DNA of 64,000 nucleotides from Liopterus haemorrhoidalis (GCA_963971575.1 OZ020622.1:36548301-36612300); one strand, 5' to 3'. Positions 1 to 10,655 are shown, counted from the first letter of the stretch. Numbers and translations: made by a program. The notes: generated by a model not told the origin, from the sequence alone.

Positions 1-265
1 AATAAGTTTTCAGGGTGAGGATAGATCTGTTAAGCAGTTTTGTTATTTTAATTCTGGAAACTGTATTAGTATTAACTATTTCACTAACTATATTAACGAA
101 AGTATAAAGTACAATGTATTAGGAGGATAGATAAGAATAATATTCGATATTTAGTAATCGCGTAATTTTAATTGTGTTAAATCTTAAAGTATTTAATACC
201 CAGATATCATTTTAATATATTATTTCTTTATATAAGTGATTATTATAGGATGAAAGTGTTTTTTT

Positions 266-891
266 GGGTGCATTCGAGTTGTACAGAGTAGAGCGAGCGC
301 TGAGCGAACAGTTGATGCTGACGTCATGAATAGAGAACTAACGGAGCGAGCGTTCTTGTGACGTATTGTTTATAAAATCTAACCCTACAATTTTAGGCGG
401 CGTTTTTACTGTCAGATTAATTCACGTCAGTCATGAATCAAAATTATATATGTACCTCGGTTTTTCCTTGATTTTTTTTCAATAATGAAGAAATAAAATT
501 AAATAAAAATTAAATAATAATTAATGAATTAATTTAATGAATTTTTTCCATTTTAATTTTATGTACGGTGTATTTTAATAATTTTTTTACTGTTTACAGA
601 ACGTCACAAATACATAAAATAACCGTACTCTGTAGTCATAGACAAATAACAATATTATTTGTCTAAGGCTATTATTTTTATTTTATTTATAATTTAATTT
701 TAAACTTCCCCCACTTTTTTACGTCATACTCCATATGCTCGGTCTTAAAACCCCGAACACATAGAGCGCACTCTAAATGCTCGCTCGATCGCAAAACGAA
801 TGCAATTGAGTGTACTCCGAGCGTCAAATCGAACACGTTTGAGTGTACAGAGCGTGCTCGGAACGCTCGGAGCGTCAAATCGAATGTACCC
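266..891. mobile_element. MITE with GGGTRCATTCGA ends
   Basis: Begins GGGTGCATTCGAGTTG and ends with the inverted form (CAAATCGAATGTACCC), about 626 bp. The interior is AT-rich with several GAGCG/CGCTC motifs near both ends and no coding sequence. A second copy, cut off after about 185 bp, lies at 60419-60603; there a TAA precedes the element, which would suit a Harbinger-type TWA target. The superfamily assignment is inference; the terminal repeats and second copy are seen directly. Confidence 0.7.
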
Positions 892-1465
892 AATATCATC
901 ATGAAGGTCTTCCGCTGTTTTTTTCTTTGCGGTAAAAATGCTAATTTTAAGACGTATTTCAAAAAAACTTAAAAATTATGATAAAAGTATTCATCAGCAG
1001 TTCAAATTTAGGAGGCAATTCCTTCGTATTACTGAATTATAACAAGTATAGGTGAAATTTTAATGATTATATAAATTAAAAACGACTATAATATATTTAC
1101 AAAATAATTTAAAATTATAAATACCTTTTTAAATAGTTAAACAAAATACTAAATTTAATAACGCAAAATATTACTACAACGAATATATTATTACAACGAA
1201 AATCTGCAAATTTCACATCTATAAGTGTTACTCAAAAGTTTTTCTAAATTTCCAAGTGACATAATTAATAGTGAATCCTATGCAATAATATTTAACTATT
1301 TTATTAATTTTTCTCTATTTTATTCAGAATCCATGTATTCTTTATAGTGAAATAAAATATTATTGTTACGTTTAAATGGTACAAACGTAAATTAATTAAC
1401 CGATTTGGATAATCTTTTGAACATTTTATGTATAGATTAGAACTTCCCGAGTGTTATTGGCTATA
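892..1465. other. AT-rich DNA, no gene seen
   Basis: Low-complexity AT-rich sequence. I see no sustained reading frame, terminal repeat or structural RNA in it. Confidence 0.6.
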
Positions 1466-1800
1466 TCAGTGTTTCTCAACCGGGGTGCTACGACAGTCTC
1501 ACCGGGGTGCCACCAATTTGAAAAATTATTTCAACGTTAAATTGCTCAGAACTTCCTGTTTGTTATAGGCTAATGATAATAATAATAATAATTTTTGTTG
1601 ACGTTTCGCGGACGTTCCGCGGGCGTGCCCGAGGTGCGTCACTTCGATAACCACGTGACAGGCAAAAAACGAGTTTTATAATCGACAAGTGCGGCAAAAT
1701 GCCTTATCATATTGAGTCGCGAAGCGACGAGTTTTGTCAACGTAGGGGCCTCAGCCCGGCGTGATGAGGCCCCTAGTAATAATATATTTCAGTAAAAAAA
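1466..1800. mobile_element. hAT-like terminal fragment and GC-rich repeat patch
   Basis: Starts CAGTGTTTCTCAACCGGGG, the kind of end seen on hAT MITEs that also occurs at 20058 and 53798 in this window, but no partner end is found. It is followed by a short (TAA)n run and a GC-rich patch (1610-1770) with repeated GCGAAGCGACG/GGGCC words, which may be a different element. Both parts are fragments. Confidence 0.35.
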
Positions 1801-1835
1801 TACATGAAAGTAAATATACATAGTCAATTAAAAAA

Positions 1836-2672
1836 TTGATGTGAAGTGTGAATATTCACACATTTCAGGGTTTCGCAGGTATATAATAAGTGAAGGCGGT
1901 ATGCTGAGTGTGTAGGACAAATTTTACTTTATAGTAATCACGGCAAAATGAACGATATTTTTAAAATAATTTATCGTCTGTTAATCATATAATAAGACTG
2001 GTTATTAAATTTACGCTCTTAAAAATTAAATACAACATTTTTCAAAATATAACTAGAATTTTGACAAAATAATTTCAACATAATATAAAATGCAAAAAAA
2101 AAAAACAGAAAAAATAAAATTCACACCGTACTCGAACTCGAAACCCTTCTTTAAAAGTTTACGACACCAGTGCTCTTACCCATTGCGCTATCGCACGCCT
2201 TGCATGTGAGTGTCTTACATTGGTATAACTTTTGTACTTTGTGAACCAAAAACCACAAAAAATGCGTTATTTTCCGAAAACATAATCTGATCAAAAATTC
2301 CTGTTGTACTATTTCGGTTCACACCAATATACATTACTTAGAATTTTTTTAGATTTTTAGTTTAAACCATCTGGGCTACAGGGTGTGGGACAAATTTTTT
2401 TTTCACAATTTTAGCAAAAATCGCATGAAAATAATTTATTTTGCAAAAATAAAAATTTGATCGTTAATCCACGTACTAAGGGCTTTCATTTGATACCCTA
2501 CACAAAATTTAAAAAAAAAATTGTTTTCGATGAGCACATATTTGTTTATATTTTTAGGGGGGTATGTTTTTTAGATGTTTTAGTATTTTTCCTATGTGCG
2601 GGTCAAAGAGTTGTATAAGCATGCCAAATTTCAACTCTCTAGGTTTAGCCGTTTGGCTACAATTTTTACCGA

Positions 2673-2706
<34 letters not shown>

Positions 2707-2757
2707 GACAAAATGACGGTATAAGGGTTTTTTGGTCATACCTACAAAACGCTAAAA
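1836..2757 (-). mobile_element. Helentron-like non-autonomous element (HINE type), copy A
   Basis: Read on the - strand it starts with AGGGTTTTGTAGGTATGACC (here GCGTTTTGTAGG), has a (GTCT)n microsatellite, an inverted sub-terminal repeat ATACCTGCGAAACCCT, and ends just past the 16-bp palindrome GTGTGAATATTCACAC in a T-rich run. Asymmetric ends, sub-terminal inverted repeats, an internal tetranucleotide repeat and a 3' hairpin are the known architecture of Helentron-derived INE-1-like elements. Other copies: 16976, 42316, 43996, 53936 and fragments at 3950 and 55685. Confidence 0.65.
2107..2205 (-). other. tRNA-like pol III module inside HINE copy A
   Basis: On the - strand the segment reads as a tRNA-like box A (TAGCGCAATGG) followed about 45 nt later by a box B-like GAGTTCGAGTAC. 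The matching place in copies B and C carries the same type of module and copy E carries a different one. No clean cloverleaf with a normal acceptor stem could be folded by eye, so this is called tRNA-like and not a tRNA gene. Confidence 0.45.
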
Positions 2758-2805
2758 ATGTAACAATAATATACACAAATTCAAAACATATAAGATGATA
2801 AAGAC

Positions 2806-2868
2806 AGGAACATTTAGCTGTGAAAAAGATCTGTTCCTGATGGATTTACGCATAATACAATAATTTGA
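2806..2868 (+). mobile_element. Short mariner transposase fragment
   Basis: About 60 bp closely matching 38168-38222 of the mariner at 37665-38952 (the segment around AAAAAGATCTGTTCC), with a few substitutions. An orphan fragment with no terminal repeats. Confidence 0.6.
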
Positions 2869-3498
2869 CTATTTTATTTTCGAAACGAGAAATCGCATTC
2901 TTGGTTGAAATCTGATATTTACATTACATACTTATAATAAAGGTTGAACACTATAGATACATGGGAAAGTAGAAATTGTGATATTATTCTACCTTTCAAA
3001 CTTACTTCGTAAAAGATATTAAAAGCAGAAATGTTTCACATTAACCTTCTAAAAAAAGAAATAACAAATAGAGAAATTGAAACTGATTACTGTTGGTTAA
3101 TAATTGCCAATGTGTAGGTACATAATTATAGGATGTATTATTCTCATTTCACCATAAAACGCGCGATCAAAATTAAAGTGATAAATTACAAAATTAAAGC
3201 GCCAATTAACGAGTTAAGTATTAATGTTATTTTAGTAAGAACAACTCTCGCATTCGTGAGTAAGGTGAAACCACGTATGACGTCACACTCTTCTTAAGCG
3301 GAAAACGTTATTATTTCTTTTCATATATATCATTTAACGGTAGTTGGTTTCGACTTTCTTATACGTTTCATAAAAATAAACCTTATAAATTAATGGAATA
3401 ACTTAATTTATTCATAGTTTATTGACATTTTGATTTAAAGGGATTGGCGATTTTTAAATAAATACATATGCATGGGAAATGTGAACCAATAATTGTGA
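2869..3498. other. AT-rich DNA, no gene seen
   Basis: No reading frame, terminal repeat pair or recognisable motif was found in this stretch. Confidence 0.55.
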
Positions 3499-3910
3499 AA
3501 GTGGCCTAAGGCCGCGAACATACAGAAAGCCAGTACCGGCTTTACTGGCAACAAGCGCTGATCTGCCGCAGTATCTGTCCATGTTTTCAAATATAACCGC
3601 AGACGCTGTGTTACTGGTCGGCGCCTGTCGGTGTCGGCTACCCGCTTAGCGAAACGTTTAAGCAGTTTAAGCAGCTTGTTGTCAGCGCCGAAACAAAAAA
3701 ATATTATAAAATCTTGCATCATCTTGTTTTAATGGAGGAAAAAGGTGGTGGTATTCCCTATATTTACGTCTCTCTTGGTTTATTGCATGTATACCTTTTC
3801 TTTTTGGATCCATTTTGAAATATAGTGATTCTGTTAGAAATAACTCATCCAAAGATGAATCAGAATTTTCTGTAATTTGTGAGTGGTCGAATAATAAAAT
3901 GAATTTAAAT
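3499..3910 (-). pseudogene. Harbinger transposase N-terminal fragment and terminus
   Basis: On the - strand from about 3900 a frame encodes an acidic stretch, then KRKGIHAINQERRKYREYHH and LFPPLKQDDARFYNIF, which is like the N-terminus of PIF/Harbinger DDE nucleases (the YHHL..L..D..RF.. pattern). The coding then runs into a GC-rich tract that ends near 3499 with GGCCTAAGGCCGCGAACAT, a possible element end. The whole catalytic domain is missing, so this is a deleted non-autonomous copy. Family call is from pattern memory only. Confidence 0.45.
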
Positions 3911-3949
3911 TTTTATAGAGAACGTATATTTAATATGAACCTGCTATAG

Positions 3950-4520
3950 AAGCCATTTATCAATATATTTCTTATTAATTTAATGAAGACTTGGGTACGA
4001 AGTAAATGCAGAAAAAATCGCTAGGATTTTTTAATTTACATTTTCCTTTGACGTAATATTTGCAAATTATTTAAATTTAGTTTAAACAAATTAAACGGAA
4101 GCTCTTAGTACTATATCGAATAAAATTGATTTTCAAAAATCTCTTTATTTTGATGTGACTATAGAATTTTTTTGGTCTTAGACATCCAGCATTCTGTTGA
4201 CTTCTTACACTTATTAAATACAGTGGTGGCGCTAGCGGTGGGTCCGAGGGGGGGGGGGGGGGGCTAAGAGTTGTTCTGGTCTTCAGTTGGCCCCCCTAGA
4301 ATTGCTTGGAAAAAAATATATTTTAGAAGTGAGGACCTTTTTTGTTTAGGTCATCACTTGTATTTTCATATGTAAACGATAAAAAAATATTTCCTGCCCC
4401 CCCCCCAAGTTTTACTCCAATTTTTTTGCCCCTCCCCCAGATTTTAAGAGCTAGCGCCGCCTCTGATTAAATACCTACAAAACCCTGAAATTTGTGAAAA
4501 TTCACACTTCACATCAATTT
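3950..4520 (+). mobile_element. HINE-type element, 3' part, split by an hAT MITE
   Basis: Shares its sequence with 44570-44830 (copy D) and ends with the family 3' signature: ATACCTACAAAACCCTG, then a GTGTGAA..TTCACAC-like hairpin and a T-run. The 5' half is absent. A 245-bp hAT MITE is inserted at 4221-4465. Confidence 0.55.
4221..4465. mobile_element. hAT MITE with 8-bp target duplication ATTAAATA
   Basis: Ends CAGTGGTGGCGCTAGC and GCTAGCGCCGCCTCTG are inverted, and ATTAAATA flanks both sides (4213-4220, 4466-4473), a perfect 8-bp duplication typical of hAT. It contains long G and C runs and one hairpin motif AAGTGAGGACC..GGTCATCACTT (4330-4362), shared with five other MITEs in this window. 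Confidence 0.85.
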
Positions 4521-4620
4521 TTTAATACAATTTATAAATTTCCATTTGGATAATGAGCTGATACTTGCTTTTCGAAGCCTCTGTGAACCTTCTACAGAGT
4601 TGTTTTTTTTTTTTTTTTTG

Positions 4621-4731
4621 GGCAAACCTTCCAGAAGGATTTCCACATTTCATGTGGAAATAGTGTTTGCCGTCTTAACTCCGTAGTTCTTTCTGGAAGT
4701 CCAATCCACATATCTTCGATAATAGGTTCCA
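4621..4731 (-). pseudogene. Coding remnant, possibly MULE/FLYWCH-type transposase
   Basis: The - strand has an open stretch with IEDMWIGLPERTTEL and LFPHEMWKSFW. This resembles the segment before the NNxxEGWH motif in insect FLYWCH/MULE-like transposases, but that motif is not present. It is cut off by a poly-T tract on one side and by the foldback element on the other. Function is not established. Confidence 0.25.
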
Positions 4732-4732
4732 T

Positions 4733-5797
4733 GACAACTGGGGCCGTAAGACAGTTCGGGCCGTTCACAATTGGGGCTTTTCACAACTGGGGCCATTAAC
4801 AACTGGGGCCATTAACAACTGGGGCGATGGACAATTCGGGCCGTACACAATTGGGGCCTTTGACAACTGGGGCCATTAACAACTGGAGCCATTAACAACT
4901 GGGGCGATGGACAATTCGGGCCGTACACAACTAGGGCCATAACTATAAGAGCTAGAGTCTTCTTTTGTTTAAAATAAAATGAAATTATTGGCATTAAATT
5001 GCGTGTTCTTTTGAAAAAAAAATATTTTAATGGTTTGATTAAGTACATTTTGGTGGGAATTAGAATAAATAAAAAATGTTTTTAAAGGGTTGGCTTAAGT
5101 AAATTAAAGTGTTCTTTTGAATAAATAAATAAAAAATGTATTTTAAGGTTTAAAAAATACTATCATACATATAAAAAACTAGGAAAATCAAATAGTCAAA
5201 CAAAATATAACTGATTTTCTCGTAGTTGACTCATATTAATTATATTTAGTTACAAAATATTCACTTCTAAAATTAAATACATTTTTTATTTATGTATTCA
5301 AAAGAACACTTAATTTTACTTAAGTCAACCCTTAAAATACATTTTTTATTTATATAGTAGCACTAAATTTTACTTAATCTAACCCTTAAACTACAATTTC
5401 TTTTGAATCAAATGAACACGAAAATATACTTAAGCCAGCCCTTAAAATACATTTTTTTTTATTTATTCTAATTAGCACCAAAATGCACTTAATGAAACCA
5501 TTATTTATTTTTTTTTTTTCAAAAGAACTCGCATATTGACTTAATCCAATTTGTAAAATAATTATTTTTTATTTTAAACAAAAGAAGACTCTAGCTCTTA
5601 TAGTTATGGCTCCAGTTGTCAAAAGCCCCAATTGTGTAGGGCCCGAATTGTCAATCGCCCCAGTTGTTATTGGCCCCAGTTGTGAAAAGCCCTAACTGTG
5701 TAGGGCCCGAATTGTCCATCGCCCCAGTTGTTAATGGCCCCAGTTGTGAGAAGCCCCAATTGTGAACGGCCCGAATTGTCTTACGGCCCCAGTTGTC
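4733..5797. mobile_element. Near-palindromic foldback element with 20-25 bp subrepeats
   Basis: The whole 1.06 kb is a diverged inverted repeat centred near 5265. Outer arms (about 4735-4945 and 5600-5795) are arrays of units such as ACAACTGGGGCCATTA and GACAATTCGGGCCGTACA. Inner arms are AT-rich copies of AAAATGTATTTTAAGG. This is foldback-type architecture. Flanks GGTTCCAT and GGTTACCT could be a decayed target duplication. No coding sequence. Confidence 0.7.
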
Positions 5798-5809
5798 TGG
5801 TTACCTCGA

Positions 5810-6020
5810 TAACAGTATCGGAACACCCCTAGGTATGATTGTTAATGGTTTCAAGTAAAGTGAGACTGAATCTATTCCATTGATCAACAGTACTAGTATT
5901 ACTGAGAATTAAGTTAAAGTCAAACGTTGAAAATTTATCGTCTATAATGTCAAAGTCAGTATTCCAATAATTCCTATGATGAATAGGGTGTAGTATCCTG
6001 ATGTATAGGGTGATTGTATA
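5810..6020 (-). pseudogene. Coding-like remnant of unknown type
   Basis: The - strand has one frame open for about 60 codons (including NYWNTDFDIIDDKFSTFDF and STVDQWNRFSLTLLETI), ending at a TAG. Composition looks like real protein, perhaps the region after a LINE endonuclease domain, but I cannot name the family. It abuts the foldback element. Confidence 0.25.
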
Positions 6021-6597
6021 TTATCATGGCCTACTCAGATGGGGAAACATCGTAAATGCATTAAGGATTCCACACACCAAAGCGGCCGCGGTGGCGGCCA
6101 CGGTAGCGATACGACTAGCGATCAGGTCTCCTCACACTAACGCGGTGGGAGTGGCGGTAGCGGTAGCGATCAGTTAGTGAATCACGCTATATAGTTGTAT
6201 GATAACATTGATTGCGAGAATACAATAGAATAATTAATTGTATGTAGAGGAAAAATAATAATCTACTTACAGTCTGTTTCAAACGGTTAGGCGGAACTAA
6301 ATGGGAATTTCGTTCTTTTAGGTTGTCACGAAAAGGGACCTTGCTTGGGTTATTTCATTTTTCACGTTGGGATGTCAAAATTTAAAATTCCAACAATGAA
6401 ACCATGGAAACGAATGACATACATATATCAAACTTAAATTAATTTTCTTACATATTTTAATGACAAAAAATAAATAAATGGGATAATGTTTAGTAGATTT
6501 ATCAGCTATTGATATCAACTTATGTGACGACGAATCGGAAACATCAGATAGCGATGAGTCTTTGCATAATACTCGCGAAAGTTTGAAAAATTTAGCA

Positions 6598-7389
6598 ATG
6601 TCAAATCGAAACTCATACTCGGTGCCAGTTTATAAATGGAAATTAAAATATAATGGTGAAGACAAGCAATCACTTAACGCATTTTTGCAAAGCGTTGAAG
6701 AAATGCGCGTTGCTAGGAATGTAACGCGACAACAATTATTCTTATCGGCACTAGACTTGTTCGAAGGAAAGGCGAAATGTTGGTTTCGAGTCATAAGAAA
6801 ATCTGTAAACAACTGGGAGGAACTTGTAGATGCCTTAAAGGACGAATTTCAACCTCCAGACTATGACGAGAAATTATTCGAAGAAATAAAACGTCGTACA
6901 CAAGGTGCAAATGAGTCGGTAGGGATGTATTTTGCTGTAATGTTAAATTTATTTGATAGAATGTCGATACCATTACCTGAGGCAACAAAACTCAAGATAA
7001 TTTCGCGAAATATTTTGCCTTATTTACAAACACAAATAGGTCTAGTAGAACCTAAAAATATAAACGAATTGCGAAAAATCTACAAGCAATTAGAGCATCG
7101 AAATACGCTAATAAAAAATTATACACCACCACCGAACCGGATGATGGAATCTGATTTAGCATACGCTCATAGTAGCAAATCTAGTTATAACAGTAGCTGT
7201 CATTCAGTCGAACCGGCAAATAAGAAATCGGTACGTAAATGTTATATTTGTCATGAAGCGGGGCATTTTGCTAATAATTGTTCAAAACCGCGCGAAAAAC
7301 ATTGCTTCAAGTGTAATAAAAAAGGTTTCACTATCCATACTTGTCCTTCATGTTCGTCAAAGGAGGGAAACGAGACGTCAAGGCAATAG
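6598..7389 (+). CDS. Ty3/gypsy Gag polyprotein
   Basis: Retrotransposon capsid/nucleocapsid precursor that would assemble cytoplasmic particles and package element RNA. The ATG at 6598 is the first in frame; the frame is open from 6487 (after a TAA at 6484) and encodes an acidic stretch with no ATG, so a lost upstream start or splice is possible. Residues about 10-190 match a retrotransposon capsid region. Near the C-terminus lies one canonical CCHC knuckle (CYICHEAGHFANNC) and a second with the histidine replaced by phenylalanine (CFKCNKKGFTIHTC). The gag stop (7387-7389) overlaps pol, which is in the -1 frame, with a slippery heptamer at 7365-7371. No 5' LTR is found upstream. Confidence 0.85.
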   Translation: MSNRNSYSVPVYKWKLKYNGEDKQSLNAFLQSVEEMRVARNVTRQQLFLSALDLFEGKAKCWFRVIRKSVNNWEELVDALKDEFQPPDYDEKLFEEIKRRTQGANESVGMYFAVMLNLFDRMSIPLPEATKLKIISRNILPYLQTQIGLVEPKNINELRKIYKQLEHRNTLIKNYTPPPNRMMESDLAYAHSSKSSYNSSCHSVEPANKKSVRKCYICHEAGHFANNCSKPREKHCFKCNKKGFTIHTCPSCSSKEGNETSRQ

Positions 7390-10300
7390 AAAATCGGTTA
7401 TTGTCTTGTACCCCTAAAACGGAAAATCCGATTAAATGTATTTTAGAATTTATTATGAATCACGCCCGAGGCGATGAAAGACCTTATGTCGAAATTGATA
7501 TTTTAGGAAAGCAATTTTTAGGTTTGTTAGATTCGGGTGCGACTCATACCTTCATGAACGAAGTTGGTTGGAGTGTATTACATTCTATGGGATTTAAATT
7601 AGATTGTAATAATAAATTTAATTGTACTGTGGGAAACGGGGAAATTATATATAGTATTGGTTCCTGTTACGTACCAATGAAATTGGAAAATAGGGAAAAA
7701 TTAATTAACGTTATAATTGCCCCAAAATTAAGTCATTCGTTAATATGTGGTATTGATTTTTGGAGGGTTATGGAAATCGTCCCAAATCTATGTAGTAACC
7801 ATTGGAGATTTGCGACACCGACAAACGTTATGACTGTTGATGGTAATCTGTCAGCAATAATAGATGTCGATAATTTAACATCGGACCAACGCAGTAAACT
7901 CGAAAAACTAACTACGAAATACTTTGATGGAATAGGAGATAAGCTCGGTAAAACGTCGTGGATAGAACATGAGATCATTTGTGACCATCCCCCTATAAAA
8001 CAAAGGTATTACCCGGTATCACCCTACGTTCAAAAACATATCGACGAAGAGTTAGATAAAATGTTAAAACTAGGAGTAATAGAACCGTCGAATAGCGCGT
8101 GGTCGTCACCGATATTATTAGTAAAGAAGAAAGATAATTCTTATCGTTTTTGTGTGGACTATCGCAAACTTAATAAGGTTTCTAAACCTAGTGCTTATCC
8201 TCTTCCAATGATAAACAGCATTCTCGATAAATTAAAGAACGCGGTTTATCTTACTACTCTGGATGTTAAATCGGCTTATTGGCAAATCCCAGTCAAAAAA
8301 GAATGCAAAGAGTTTACGGCATTTACTATTCCGGGACGTGGATTGTTTCATTTTTGTCGTATGCCTTTTGGACTCCATTCTGGAGGCGCGTCGTGGCAAA
8401 AACTGATGGATAAGATAATTAGTCCCGAATTAGATCCGAACGCATTCGCCTATTTAGACGATATTATTATAGTTAGTAACACTTTTGAGGAACATCTAAC
8501 CGTATATTCAAAGGTTCTAAATCGTTTAAAAGAGGCGGGCATAACACTTAGTAAAGACAAATGTAATTTTTGCAAACCAGAACTTAAATATCTAGGCTAC
8601 ATTGTAGATAAATTCGGTCTTCGTGTTGACCCTGAAAAAGTTGAGGCGGTAAGAATTATTCCGAGTCCTAAGTCGGTAAAGGAATTACGTAGGATATTAG
8701 GGATGATATCTTGGTATCGGAGATTTTTACCAAACTATTCAACGGTTATTGCGCCACTAAACCAACTTTTGCGTAAAAATACAAATTTCAGATGGTCCGA
8801 AGAATGCGAGGAGGTGTTGCGAACCGTAAAATCGTATTTGGTTACAGCACCAATATTAAGTTGTCCGGATTTTACACTACCTTTTACGGTACAATGTGAC
8901 GCTAGTGGTTATGGTATAGGGGCGGTGTTAACCCAAATTATTAACGGAGAAGAAAAGGTGATTTGTTATCTCAGTAAATCGTTAACTAGAAATGAACGAA
9001 ATTTTAGTACAACCGAAAGGGAATGTTTAGCTGTCATTTGGAGCATTGAAAAATTACGACCATATTTAGAAGGGGTTGAATTTACGGTCATTACGGACCA
9101 CAGTTCATTGTTGTGGCTCAATAATCTAAAAGACCCAACAGGACGTTTAGCGAGGTGGGCCGTTCGTTTGCAGCAATTCCAATTTAATATCGTTCATAGA
9201 AAGGGGAAGGAAAATATAGTTCCTGACACATTATCGCGAGCAGTACCACAAGTAGATTGTATACAAAAAAATGTAGTCGTAATAGACAAGTGGTACAAGA
9301 AGTTGATGGAGGAGATAAGAAATTCACCGCAGAAGTATCCATTGTATAAAATAGAAAACGGCATTATATTTAAACACGTTACACCTAAGATCCCTGAACT
9401 GTCGGACGAAACGGACGAATGGAAAATCATACCACCAAAAGAAAAGCGACTGGAAATTTTTAAGCAGTTTCACGATGTCCCAACTGCAGGACATGCTGGA
9501 GTGTTTAAAACTTTTCACCGAATAGGTCAACGATATTATTGGCCGAAAATGAAACCAGATATTGCTAGATATGTCAGAAATTGTATGACATGTCAAACTC
9601 GTAAACCAGAGTCAAAAGCAAAACAAGGTCTAATGTTGAGTCATCCCAGAATAATTAAACCATGGCAGATGATTTGCATGGATTTCGTGGGACCATTACC
9701 GCGAAGCTCGAATGGGAATACGTTTATTTTAACGGTAGCAGATTGTTTTACAAAATTTACTAGGTTATTCGCTATGCGGAGTGCTACTGCACAGAATGTT
9801 AAGAAGACACTTGAACGCGAAATTTTTTTGTTATTTGGTGTTCCTCAAATAATAATTTGCGATAACGGGAAACATTTTGCTAATAATCTTGTTAAGCAAC
9901 TGTGTGAAGAATATGATGTACGAATACGTTTTACACCGTATTACCATCCACAAGCAGATCCAGCGGAAAGAATAATTAGAGTAGTAAAAACCATGATATC
10001 TTGTTACATCGACGAAGATCAAAGAAAATGGGATGCTGAATTAGATAAAATTGGATGTGCGATCCGTACAAGTGTACACGAAACAACTGGACACACACCG
10101 TATTTTCTAAATTTCAGCAGGGAACAGATATTAAATGGTGCATACTACCGGAAAGACAATGAAGAAGTTCTTGGAACACCAGAAATAAGAGCAAAGGTAT
10201 TAAATAAGGTGTACAAGAAAGTTCGCGAACGTTTGAACAAGTCTTTTCAAAAAAATAAAAAAATATATGACTTACGAAGAAGAGAAGACACTTACGAAAT

Positions 10301-10511
10301 AGGCGATGAAGTATTACGTAAGAATTATTCTCTCTCGGACGCTAGTAAACATTATAATGCAAAGTTAGCACCGAAATTTATTGGACCTTTTTACATTAAG
10401 GAAAAACTATCGCCATGGACGTTTATATTAGAAGATAAATTTGGGGTTCATAAAGGAACATGGCATGCGAAGGACTTAAAAAAATTAATAAAAGAACAGG
10501 ATTTTGGTTAG
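7320..10511 (+). CDS. Ty3/gypsy Pol polyprotein (PR-RT-RNase H-integrase)
   Basis: The frame opens at 7320 after a TAA and is intact for about 1,060 codons; expression is expected as a Gag-Pol fusion by -1 frameshifting at 7371. Domains in order: aspartic protease with LLDSGATHTF; reverse transcriptase with the FAYLDDIIIV active site (about 8446-8475); RNase H with TVQCDASGYGIG; integrase zinc domain (H-H-C-C ending CMTCQTRK, about 9480-9605); integrase core with the acidic triad in MDFVGPLP, IICDNGKHF and PQADPAERI; and a GPY/F-like segment (PKFIGPFYI). The RT-RH-IN order places it in Ty3/gypsy. No envelope ORF follows. All catalytic motifs look intact, so this copy is young. Confidence 0.9.
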   Translation, partial: KRFHYPYLSFMFVKGGKRDVKAIENRLLSCTPKTENPIKCILEFIMNHARGDERPYVEIDILGKQFLGLLDSGATHTFMNEVGWSVLHSMGFKLDCNNKFNCTVGNGEIIYSIGSCYVPMKLENREKLINVIIAPKLSHSLICGIDFWRVMEIVPNLCSNHWRFATPTNVMTVDGNLSAIIDVDNLTSDQRSKLEKLTTKYFDGIGDKLGKTSWIEHEIICDHPPIKQRYYPVSPYVQKHIDEELDKMLKLGVIEPSNSAWSSPILLVKKKDNSYRFCVDYRKLNKVSKPSAYPLPMINSILDKLKNAVYLTTLDVKSAYWQIPVKKECKEFTAFTIPGRGLFHFCRMPFGLHSGGASWQKLMDKIISPELDPNAFAYLDDIIIVSNTFEEHLTVYSKVLNRLKEAGITLSKDKCNFCKPELKYLGYIVDKFGLRVDPEKVEAVRIIPSPKSVKELRRILGMISWYRRFLPNYSTVIAPLNQLLRKNTNFRWSEECEEVLRTVKSYLVTAPILSCPDFTLPFTVQCDASGYGIGAVLTQIINGEEKVICYLSKSLTRNERNFSTTERECLAVIWSIEKLRPYLEGVEFTVITDHSSLLWLNNLKDPTGRLARWAVRLQQFQFNIVHRKGKENIVPDTLSRAVPQVDCIQKNVVVIDKWYKKLMEEIRNSPQKYPLYKIENGIIFKHVTPKIPELSDETDEWKIIPPKEKRLEIFKQFHDVPTAGHAGVFKTFHRIGQRYYWPKMKPDIARYVRNCMTCQTRKPESKAKQGLMLSHPRIIKPWQMICMDFVGPLPRSSNGNTFILTVADCFTKFTRLFAMRSATAQNVKKTLEREIFLLFGVPQIIICDNGKHFANNLVKQLCEEYDVRIRFTPYYHPQADPAERIIRVVKTMISCYIDEDQRKWDAELDKIGCAIRTSVHETTGHTPYFLNFSREQILNGAYYRKDNEEVLGTPEIRAKVLNKVYKKVRERLNKSFQKNKKIYDLRRREDTYEIGDEVLRKNYSLSDASKHYNAKLAPKFIGPFYIKEKLSPWTFILEDKFGVHKGTWHAKDLKKLIKEQDFG
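7365..7371 (+). promoter_or_regulatory. Programmed -1 frameshift site G-GGA-AAC
   Basis: GGGAAAC lies in the exact phase X-XXY-YYZ relative to gag, 15 nt before the gag stop codon and inside the only window (7320-7387) where the -1 frame is open. GGGAAAC is an established retroviral slippery sequence. A downstream stimulatory structure was not folded. Confidence 0.7.
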
Positions 10512-10655
10512 GGTTTAGTTTCGGTTAATTTTAAATAATGTTAGTTATTATTAACGTTAGTTTAGGTATAGAGTAGAATATAGTAAATAAAAACAAAAAA
10601 AGAAAGATATTGCTTAGTGGAAATCTTTCTTGAGGGAAAGTATTTTTCTTGAAGT

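Noticed and set aside
2554..2739. ORFs with VCLSVCLS repeats (also near 16995, 42338 and 54770) as genes
   Set aside because: They are translations of a (GTCT)n microsatellite inside a repeated non-autonomous element; only the frame pattern is reported, as a weak finding.
3435..3722. 95-aa - strand ORF as a gene
   Set aside because: Spans the end of a deleted Harbinger element; the true coding frame is a different one.
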